A stretch of 64,000 nucleotides of DNA, taken from positions 24,503,959 to 24,567,958 of the forward strand of contig CM068319.1 in NCBI GenBank assembly GCA_034766995.1, given 5' to 3'. Source of the DNA: Acanthacorydalis orientalis. Its lineage: Eukaryota; Arthropoda; Insecta; Megaloptera; Corydalidae. Each line of letters opens with the position of its first letter. Within the stretch, counting starts at the first letter, position 1. The translations under genes and the position numbers were made by a program. Below the pieces are notes generated by a model. That model did no database searches. It worked only from the letters and a program-made list of their open reading frames with translations, and was not told the DNA's origin. Of this stretch, positions 54,891 through 64,000 are shown one piece after another.

Positions 54891-56683
54891 GTAGGTGCGC
54901 CTCTTATAAAAATATTTATATACTCGTTTAAAATTTCACATTATTAAAATACAATAATAAGAATATTTCTTCAATGTAATTATCATACGGTGAGAGAGTA
55001 AAAACATTGCGATATAATAAAACGCTATCGGAGGAAATTTCGCAGTCTTAAGCGTAGTTTGATATATTGTTACAACATAAAACGTTCATATGATTAATGA
55101 TAAACTTCCATTATGTCCAAGTGAAATTATCTTGAATTTTCAAGAATGCATCTATTATATTTCTGGCAGTATCCCGATTAACAATACATGCTAAACTCTA
55201 GGATTGTAGTTTTATATTCTGTCATATTTTCATTCAACTGTACGGAAAAATATTAGAGAATTTGACATAAGCAGTATTACAATTACTATAATTCGATTTA
55301 GGAAGACAGTACTGATTACGATTTACGAATATTACTCAATTCATAATTAAAAAACAGTTCACTAACAAACAAAACAAATAATGTGTGAAAAAGAAATAAT
55401 GTATGTTTTATTTTCTATGTTGCATTACATAAAGTTTATATTAACAGTACTTTTGCAGCATTCACACCATTTATTTACCACTTTTTTGGTCTATATCTCA
55501 GATCATTCGCCAGCAAAATGTCAAAACACAAAAACACAAGTTAAATTTTGCACATTTAAAATTATGTATTTGTAAGTCAGATTATTTCTTCATTTTTTAA
55601 TAAGAAAAAATGAATTTAATACACAAAACAAACTCATAAAAAAGAAGATATAATGAAAAATATGACAAAAAGAAAGAGTTTTTTTAGTATTTCATACAAT
55701 ACATATTATATACTCATACATCTCATATCTAAATGTTGCTAGAAATTAAATTAACCACAATTACTCGTTACAAGTGTCATTCACAGAAGCTTATAATCGT
55801 ATTATGGCTTAGTTAATTTTTTTAAAGAACTCTTAATGAGTTAAAACATTCTTAAATGTTATTAAACCACATAGACGTTATTTAAGTGCAGTAGTTTGAT
55901 TACTAATGCAATAGCTAATTTGCTTTTTTTTTAATTAAATCGACATCATCAATCATGTATATAAACATTTAATAAATTTATGTGAATTTTATTTTAAAAC
56001 TGATCTAAATTGTATACTTTAATTAAATACATTTGTAAAACTACTAGATAAAATATATAATAAAAAAAAATAATACAATTAATTATGTTTTAATTAATTA
56101 TTACATTACAGTAATAAACCTCTTTTACCGCTTATAGGCTTAAATTTCGTTACTTAACTGTAAAATTAAAATTTATATTTCAATTATAATAGAGCGATAT
56201 TAAAAAGAGTAACTAGAACGATTTTTATATTTAATGATTATCCATTTTATAGCTAATTATTAAATGTTTATACATATAATATCAACGATCAAAGTTTCAT
56301 TATTTAGACTTCATTTAATCAAATTTTCATTAAATTAAAAGAATTCAAAACACATCTACGGATTTTTATGACACTTAAAACATATAAATTCGGGTAAATG
56401 AAAGTGGGCAGGATTTCTACGAAACGTAAATTACATTTACTTTTACAGAAAAATAATTCTTATCAAAACACGTTCGTTTTCCTATTTTTTTTTCGATATT
56501 TAGATACAAACGCTCATCTCTGAAGTACATAAAAATAGATATTATGAAAAAATTGAGAAGTTTTAAAAGAAAATAATATAAAATGTATAATAAACAAATA
56601 CGGTGTATTAAATGTGAAATACATTTCTGGTGCGCTTTCTTTCTACGGCTTTTCGAATTATTAGCTCATAACATTTTTTTATA

Positions 56684-56767
56684 ATCCACATAAAAAAATC
56701 TCACACAAAAATAATAGGTACTTAATTATTACGAATCCACATAAATGATAGGTAATTAATTATTATA
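56684..56767. repeat. imperfect direct repeat
   Basis: TCCACATAAA then ATAGGTACTTAATTATTA, followed by ATCCACATAAATGATAGG and TAATTAATTATTA. The second unit is shortened internally. Confidence 0.4.
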
Positions 56768-56923
56768 ATTATATATAGATTTCAAGTTCAAATGATTATG
56801 TAGCTACTTGTAAACTTAAGATTTCAAAAATAAAATATTTAATTTTAGACAGTATTTTAAATATACAAAATAGGGTAGATTTTATGATCACATTTGCTTT
56901 AAAAATTTTTTTATTATCTATCA

Positions 56924-56963
56924 ATCTCTCTTTCTCTCTCCTGTCTGTGTGCATGTATGTATG

Positions 56964-57019
<56 letters not shown>
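56924..57019. repeat. (CT)n then (TA)n
   Basis: CT-rich run, TGTATGTATG, then about 54 bp of TA, ending 160 bp inside the intron from the MAML-exon donor. Confidence 0.93.
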
Positions 57020-57024
<5 letters not shown>

Positions 57025-57177
57025 TTGATAAATATGCATGTAGTTAATAATGCAGGACTTTGCACGGTGCTTTTCTGTAAGGGGGTTAACTGTGATTTTC
57101 TCCCGTTACATCATAATATCGTGGCAGTAGAGACAGATGCACTTCTTGAATTATATAAACAATTTTCGATGAAACTT

Positions 57178-57179
57178 AC
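57178..57179 (-). other. splice donor of the MAML-domain exon
   Basis: Minus-strand CATGTG|GTAAGT is a full consensus donor. The frame stays open for 22 codons past it, so the splice call rests on the donor match and on the phase-0 fit to the next exon. Confidence 0.88.
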
Positions 57180-57471
57180 CACATGAACACTGCTCTGAAG
57201 AGCGGCTGCATTTGCTGCGGCGCTCATGGCGCCGCCGTCTCCTCCGGGACCTACGACCGACTGAGGCTGGGGCACCTGATGTTGCAGATGTTGTTTCTTG
57301 TCTTGCTTGTTATTTTTATTTTGACCGCGTTTCGCTTTTGTTTCAAGAAAGCGTTGTTTTAAAGCGAGTGTCTCTTGTAAATTTTGCTCACAAAGGCCAG
57401 TGAATGATTGATCAAATCTTGGTTGACAATCGTTTTGTCTTCGACGATATGATTCCATACGACGACGCAAT
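57180..57471 (-). CDS. mam: mastermind, exon with MAML N-terminal (Notch/CSL-binding) domain
   Basis: Internal exon of mastermind, the nuclear co-activator that binds the groove formed by CSL/Su(H) and the Notch intracellular domain and recruits acetyltransferase to Notch targets. On the minus strand the exon follows TTTTTCAG, contributes one base to a split codon (consistent with an Arg ending in A), then encodes 97 residues and ends at GTG|GTAAGT in phase 0. Residues 1-49 ([45 protein letters not shown]) match the MAML N-terminal domain, a long basic helix. Residues 50-68 are K/N/Q-rich, 71-80 Gly-rich and 81-91 Ala-rich. The domain normally begins some 10-15 residues earlier, so the start codon and first helical turns lie in an exon beyond 64000. 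It is separated from the next exon by 32 kb. Family assignment is secure; the upstream residue is inferred. Confidence 0.93.
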
Positions 57472-57473
57472 CT
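57472..57473 (-). other. splice acceptor of the MAML-domain exon
   Basis: Minus-strand GATTATTTTTCAG directly precedes the open frame: a short pyrimidine run and CAG, splitting an Arg codon after its second base. Confidence 0.85.
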
Positions 57474-58536
57474 GAAAAATAATCATCTGTTTATTCAAAA
57501 ACGTAACTGTTCGGTTTTTCCATTGCCCGATGCCTAAGACTGAGTAAAGAAATAAAGTTGCATTTCTCTTCAACCAGGACAAGCTTTGGCACAAAGAATT
57601 TCTAAATATCTGTTGAAAAATGAGGTTGGATAAATCTATCTTCTATTACACATTATCAAAACAGGTATTTATATATTTATTCATAAAATATTCCTACAAT
57701 TCATTCTATGCATTACATTTTGTATATTTTTTATATTTAACTTATAAAGAAGGGTACGCTGCGTTGCAATTACATATTATTATTATTTAGAATAAAGCAT
57801 TAATTCCTATATAATTATCAAACTCAGTTAAATATATACCTTTTATTAAAATACATTGAAATGTAGTATATAAAATTAAACAAATATACGTGATATTCAA
57901 TTCAAGTACCCTTGTTTATTAATTAAATAGATACTTAATTCATTTCACCGATGTATCATTAAATTAATAACCTTATGATTTTTTTAAACCGTTTTAAATA
58001 CACTTGCTAATTTCTTATTTTTTCGTATTTACTTGCAAAGATATTATTACAAACAATCATGTTCTAATTTGTTACTATAACAACTTCATTCGAGTAGATT
58101 TTATCCATACAATCTAATTTGTTTAAGAGTATGAAACGACTTCATGTGTCATTGATTATACATAATCGAAAAACTAAAAATGGATAAACTTGCATATTGA
58201 ATTCCCTTTATAAGAATAAATATACATATTAAATATCATTTCACGTTTACACTCTGAACAATATGTTACTGCAAATGATAGAAGTATTAATACATTAAAA
58301 TATGACCTCAATTCATTATATGTTTTTTTGTAAAAATACGTTTTTTGAATATTAATTAATTCTTATCTTTAACAAACGAATTTAGCCACAATGCCAAAAG
58401 TATATTGCGACAAAAAATATTCTTTCTTTTTTTAAAGATAAAATGATGTGATATGTATATAATTAAACTTAAATATAACGTTTATATTAAAAAAATATAC
58501 AGATTTCCTAACTGAAAACCGCAGAATACAACCTAA

Positions 58537-58541
<5 letters not shown>

Positions 58542-58584
<43 letters not shown>
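58542..58584. repeat. (TA)n
   Basis: About 43 bp. Confidence 0.92.
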
Positions 58585-58587
<3 letters not shown>

Positions 58588-58825
58588 CTACAGACACTAT
58601 TTTCCTAAAAAAAAGTTAATTTTATGATAGCATCAATAATTACAGAAACTGAAAATGTGTTTGTTTAAAATAGATAGAAAAAATGTCATATTTTAAATAC
58701 TTCGATTTACATAAAAAATACTTCTAATTAATTTATATAATCATATTTGCAAATAATCGGAATTATTTATTTGAAATTTCTGTAATCTCTAACAAAAAAA
58801 TAAAATACAAATTAATTTATACATC

Positions 58826-58828
<3 letters not shown>

Positions 58829-58869
<41 letters not shown>
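58829..58869. repeat. (TA)n
   Basis: About 41 bp. Confidence 0.92.
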
Positions 58870-58873
<4 letters not shown>

Positions 58874-59356
58874 TATTAACGGAAATCTACAAACAGTTAC
58901 AATAACCATAAAGAGTATATAATATCTATACTAATTATGCATTAGAATCATTATTTATTTAAGTACATAACTGTAATATATTGTTTGTATGTTGTAATAT
59001 ATATAATTTTTGATAGTGTTCCAGCTAAACAATGGATTCAGATAAAACATTATTTCATCAATTGCATTTTTTCAATTAATAAGTATTAAATACAAGTATG
59101 CCAGGTTGCACTTTTTACTTGAAACTGACTATCCTTCATTTTTTCCCATGTTTATTCTAGAAATAATACAACTGTAGAGTAAATCTACGAATTAATACAA
59201 GCATTCACACATTTATACCGAATATTTATTAAAAAGTTGTTTAATTACGGTTCGCTTTTATCTCAAATGTTATTCCTAATACAATTGTACATTTTTTAAA
59301 CATTATTCCAATCGTTTTTAAAACATCAGTTCACTATATAAATGTATAATCTTTTG

Positions 59357-59360
<4 letters not shown>

Positions 59361-59415
<55 letters not shown>
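59361..59415. repeat. (TA)n
   Basis: About 54 bp. Confidence 0.93.
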
Positions 59416-59418
<3 letters not shown>

Positions 59419-60074
59419 CTGCATTTATTACTTAAAATCAGAATATATGAAGTAAATATCATTTCATTAATATGACGTAGATATTATCAGTTTAATATGA
59501 GGTCGTTATCTGTCAGTTATTGATATGTTTGCAAGTTACAAGTATTCATTATAATTTAAATTTCACTGGGATACACAGAGATTATTACATTCTAAGAAAT
59601 AAACTTATAGTCATACAGGATCTCAAACAAAGAAGGCTATAACGTGTGCACATGTTTATACTTTAGGAAAACAATATGTGATTATTTTTATCTGCAAGAG
59701 AGCAGAAGAATGTATAAATTTTACCACAAAATGCAAGCATACCAGTTTTATTTTCTTTAATATGTAGAAAATATATGTAATCTCACAAAACAAGTTCAGT
59801 AACTGTAGTGGATGAGATATGAATCATAGTGTGATTATTTTAAACTAGAAAAGACAGGATATACACCACCAAATACATCTTTTACATTTTAAATAAATTT
59901 ACAGAATACGAATTTCATTTTTACATTACGAATCAAAAATTGTTAAAATACCAACAATTTTTGGAACATTTCTCAAGGTAAAAAAAAACATGTTTCGAAA
60001 AAAAATATTTTAATGAACAATGTTCTGTAAAAATATCTGAATATATTAAACATATTAAACTTTTGAAAACAGGA

Positions 60075-60078
<4 letters not shown>

Positions 60079-60137
<59 letters not shown>
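60079..60137. repeat. (TA)n
   Basis: About 59 bp; left neighbour of dispersed-repeat copy 3. Confidence 0.93.
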
Positions 60138-60138
<1 letters not shown>

Positions 60139-60143
<5 letters not shown>

Positions 60144-60205
60144 GGGGCTTCGCCTCCTGTTCGCTGCGCTCGCCCACTTGTCAATTATGAGCCTATACAA
60201 GTAGA
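60139..60205. repeat. dispersed repeat, copy 3 (first half only)
   Basis: ATGGGGCTTCGCCTCCTG, CGCTGCGCTCGCCCACTTG and the following AATTATGAGCCTATACAAGTA match the head of copy 1 at about 87%. It abuts the (TA)n array at 60079-60137 just as copy 1 abuts its own TA tract. Confidence 0.65.
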
Positions 60206-60522
60206 ATTTCTTTTTAAATAATACTAAAACGTGTCGATAATTAAGTGCTTATAAAATTAACGTATAGAAATTAAAATGGACCTCAACGGGCATTTAGAAA
60301 AAAATAAAATCGGTAGAACCAAATTCTTACAACAAAAAAATTTGTGGTATGTTTAGAAAGAATTCGAAGTAAAATATGAATGCAAATTAAGAAACAGCAT
60401 ATATTGCACAAAACTCACAAATGTGTGAGAGATCTAACAGGAATTCTTATCGAAAAACGTTCAAAGTGAATGTTGAATTATAACAAACTTCTAATAAGTT
60501 CAATGGACAGAAGTTAATAGAA

Positions 60523-60792
60523 ATGACAAATATTTTATTTGAAGATAAGAAAAAAAAGGAAAGAATAAAGGAAAATATCTATACAGAAAATGTTACAGAA
60601 CTATTGCATATGGAAGTCGTAGATCGTTTACAGTTGTCTTATGTGCTCCCTAAATATGGAGGCAAGTATATTATTAAATACAAAATGGAAAAAATATCTG
60701 TATTATTATCAAGAAAAATAAAAGGGAACAACGATAGTATACGAGAGGAAATTTTAAAAAGTTTAAATTACCTTCAAAATTATCTTCTTTAA
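60523..60792 (+). CDS. unidentified 89-codon open frame
   Basis: ATG-initiated frame with mixed composition and no simple repeats: a Lys/Glu-rich start (FEDKKKKERIKENIY), a central LLHMEVVDRLQLSYVLPKYGG segment and a charged, helix-like end (SIREEILKSLNYLQNYLL). It lies in an intron, antisense to mam, about 320 bp beyond dispersed-repeat copy 3. I do not recognise a family. It may be a chance frame or a fragment of a mobile element. Confidence 0.2.
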   Translation: MTNILFEDKKKKERIKENIYTENVTELLHMEVVDRLQLSYVLPKYGGKYIIKYKMEKISVLLSRKIKGNNDSIREEILKSLNYLQNYLL

Positions 60793-61273
60793 AAGATAAA
60801 ATGAAGGAAATGTTGCATAATTAGCGAAAAAAATCGTTTTTTTTTCAAATTAAAATTATAAATAATCGATTATTGTACAGTTACATAAACATTATGTATC
60901 ATACAATTTGATGATGTACAATGCAAATATTGTAATAAATCAAAGTGTTCGACGGTTTTGAGAAATAATGAATTATTAATTAATAGAGTATTCATTATAA
61001 ATTAACCGTTTTATTAATAGCATACTAATAGCATAATATAACATTATATATAATACAACGCAAAATATAAAATCTATTACAATTTCCATTGGACTGTACG
61101 ATTTTCTTATTCTTCTATCAGATAAAATTAATGAATGTACGTTTCAATCCTTATTCCACCTCTGACTGGAAATGATCTAGTTCAGTTCCTCTATCTTGCG
61201 AAATTGTTTCCTCTATATAATAACAATCACAATGAATTCGTTCTCAACTCAAAACCTCCGTACAATATGCACG

Positions 61274-61290
61274 GTACATGAGCTATGTAC
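61274..61290. repeat. 17-bp palindrome
   Basis: GTACAT and ATGTAC arms around GAGCT, in a slightly more complex stretch (61080-61480) upstream of the MAML-domain exon. Confidence 0.7.
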
Positions 61291-61635
61291 AGTTATGAAA
61301 CGACAAATGGTAATAGCGGTAACACTGCGTGACTGAGTAATGGTGAGTGAAAATAAAAATGTTCGCTTACTTTGGTAACTATTTGAACATCGCATTTCTA
61401 ATGAAACATAATCGTACGAAACTCGAAATTTACATAAAGAAACCTAGCTACTGCTTACCGGTAATCGAATTCTATCTTTGAATTATTTAACGCGATAATT
61501 AAAAAGTTTACAGTTCGTAAAGAGATTATTTAATACGAATTGTATATTTTTAAACATGACAATTCTGTTTTTTTTTCATACATCAATAGCACTTTATTTA
61601 CAGCGCTACATAATTAACTAAATCTCAATCTAAGA

Positions 61636-61640
<5 letters not shown>

Positions 61641-61687
<47 letters not shown>
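61641..61687. repeat. (TA)n
   Basis: About 47 bp. Confidence 0.93.
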
Positions 61688-61688
<1 letters not shown>

Positions 61689-64000
61689 TCGTATATACAT
61701 ATATATTGTGAAATATTGCACAAACTTTTCAAACAATTAAACTAATTGAAATCTATACTTTATTTGTACATTAAATGCATTTTTTTACAAACCAGTAAAT
61801 TATTTTTGTTATGTTCTAACAACCTGTCAACATCTATTGATGCTCATTCAACATACTTCTACGCGAAATCAGGGCACAGTCAAGATTATCAATATTGTTA
61901 TTATTGTACTTAAAAAATCGCTGTTGTCAACTTGTACACGTTTTTACATTTATGTTATTTTAGAACGTCATTAAAACTGAAGCTCATTAACTTTACTCTC
62001 GAGACAATCATATTTTTAACAAACGATGATAAAATCTTACAAGTTCAATTTTAAACTCGTGACATTAATCAATACTATAGAGCACTATCAGTTTTTATTT
62101 TTTTTTTTTAAATATATGTTTTTTTCGGATTTGAAAATAACTTTTCAAGATCAATTTAAGTTTTGTGTTTATTCTTTTTAATTTAAACACTTTTTATCTC
62201 ATATAAAATTAACTCATACATATTAGATTTTGAGTTCTTTCTCAATGTATTAATTATTATTATGTATTTGCTACATACAATAAAGCAAACATCTGCAGAT
62301 TATTTTTGAAATAACAATAAAATTTACCAGCAATAGAGAGATTAAACATGTTTTCATTGATAAAATGACTAATATTTTTCATAAGAACAGCAATTAAATC
62401 AGAATTCATTTCATGGATATGGTAACTATAAAATTATTATTTTGCTGATGATTAAAAGGTTAGACTTTACTATTGTATTCCAATGAAAATGGTATATAAT
62501 TTTCTTTAAAGAGAAATTTACTTCAACTTAGGTCGTTAACATAAACTTGAACTTCTATAAATAAAACAAAAATCTGTTTAATAGTGTACAGCAGCAATTT
62601 CAATATTTAAGCCACTGACGTCTTAAAATAATAATAATAATAAATATTAATGTTTAATATAAGCAAAAAAGGAATTATTTTTTTCAAGAAAACTTACTAT
62701 TTTTAAAGTTATTCACGTACAACGATTGCAATTAAAAGCAAATTTATTATTTCAATTAACTATTCGTATTCAAAAAATATACAGAAATAAATTAGCTCCA
62801 TCACGAAATTAAAAAAAAACCTAAAATTATTTTTCTCATTTAACCAAATATCTATTAAGTGGAATTTAATTAAATGGAGGTTAAATTAAGCAGTAACTGA
62901 AAAGGATATTGACTTTCGTCAATAAAGAGCAAATATATAAAATGATATAATAAATATACGATCATGCTCGTATAAATGGAAAGAGGAAGACGCATATTTG
63001 TTAAAAATAGTTATTTTCATTTTCTTAATTGAAAACAGGAATAATTAGTTTTATAGCTACTTTTGATATAAACGAATTTATTAAAATTAACAATTATTAA
63101 CAATTCATGTCAAAAAACGTTATTACGTTAATACACTCCGTAAATTAAAAAAATAAATTAATATTTAACTTTTATTAACAAAAAAAAAAAAACTACAAAA
63201 AATATCAACAGCATACGTAAATTATATTAACAGAATAAATGTCGTCCAAATTAATGTGAACTGTCTTTCATTTACAAGAAACGAACAAACAGTATGAATT
63301 CATTTATGTAATCAGTGATTCTAAACTGATTTTGCGAAGAGATCAGTTAAAAAAATACTGGAACTTAACCACAATTTACTTTCACTTTAAAACATATTTA
63401 TACACATACTCAAAGAATATAATTATGAAATAACCAAGAAAATCACTATGTAAAAGAATGGTTAGAGAATGGTAGCTTAAAAAATGTGAACAGTAATCAA
63501 CAGAACTAAGAATAAATTATATACATATATAACTATTAAACAAAATTTGTTCGAATAAGTAAATCAGTATTTGGTAAATATATTTGGAATGAATGTATTT
63601 TCGTTAAGATTAAATACAATATACTGAAGACATGAAATAAATGCAAATTTCTGTCATACTTTGGAAATTATTAAGATTTTTTATTTATTTTAGACATGTA
63701 CTTACTTTCAAGTCAATTATATGTCAGTATTTTAATTTTATAAGGAATTATTGACAAAAAAATCGATTTCAAAAAAGTATAATATGAATTTTTGAGAAAA
63801 TACACAGTCCATAATATGCTATAAAACATTTGTTTGTTGAATGTCAAAGGAATCTACATAAGGTTCAATGTCACTTTATATACAAAGGCTACTCCATAAA
63901 TCTACCTGAGGATGAACTACGCTAACAGTAACTCGTGTCCATTGCAGTATGTTTGGACATTATCTTGCATAATCTAAACTATCTTACATTTATATAAATT

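Larger units (their letters stand above)
57472..64000 (-). other. mam: mam intron upstream of the MAML-domain exon (incomplete)
   Basis: The exon at 57180-57471 starts inside a codon of the MAML helix, so this must be intron until an upstream exon is reached. I looked for minus-strand sequence encoding the expected preceding residues (a VDR-like end followed by a donor) and found none up to 64000. Five (TA)n arrays and one dispersed-repeat copy are present; 61700-64000 is otherwise featureless. Confidence 0.7.

Noticed and set aside
54655..54891. 78-codon ATG frame with several Cys pairs
   Set aside because: It overlaps a cluster of transcription-factor-like motifs, the Cys spacing does not fit a zinc finger, and no splice context supports it.
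57472..64000. Search for the start-codon exon of mam
   Set aside because: No minus-strand sequence encoding the expected N-terminal MAML residues before a GT donor was found; the exon is probably beyond the window.

Overview
The window is very A+T-rich animal DNA, almost certainly from an insect. It carries two coding exons of mastermind (mam), the nuclear co-activator of Notch signalling, on the minus strand. Intron-exon structure, non-LTR retrotransposon 3' ends and a mariner remnant all fit an insect. The order cannot be fixed from the sequence alone.

Layout (the gene reads from high to low coordinates). 57472-64000 is part of the intron upstream of the first visible exon. 57180-57471 is the exon carrying most of the MAML N-terminal helix that contacts CSL/Su(H) and the Notch intracellular domain. 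25183-57179 is a 32 kb intron. 23815-25182 is a 456-codon exon with the acidic region and the low-complexity P/G/N/Q-rich region. 1-23814 is the start of the next intron, more than 23.8 kb long. Both exons have clean GT-AG borders and join in phase 0. The exon with the start codon and the downstream exons with the rest of the C-terminal activation region lie outside the window.

The non-coding sequence is dominated by (TA)n microsatellites: about sixty arrays of roughly 30-120 bp, close to one per kilobase. They are often compounded with (CA)n/(TG)n, TATG or (GA)n/(CT)n. A handful of shorter TA runs (for example 6833-6852, 11958-11979, 12107-12129, 15090-15109, 22167-22180, 33068-33083, 52497-52511) are not listed separately. 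Mobile-element debris consists of an inactivated, internally deleted mariner (992-1825), three 3' ends of a non-LTR retrotransposon all in the plus orientation, and an unclassified dispersed repeat at three loci that always abuts (TA)n tracts. Several patches of higher G+C and higher complexity (about 2.2-2.6, 4.9-5.5, 12.1-12.5, 19.3-19.6, 20.8-21.1, 37.2-37.4, 48.0-48.7, 52.6-52.8 and 54.5-54.9 kb) stand out from the A+T background. They are the best candidates for intronic enhancers, alternative promoters or non-coding exons.

I recognised no tRNA, rRNA, CRISPR array or second protein-coding gene. Most long open frames are translations of TA repeats.
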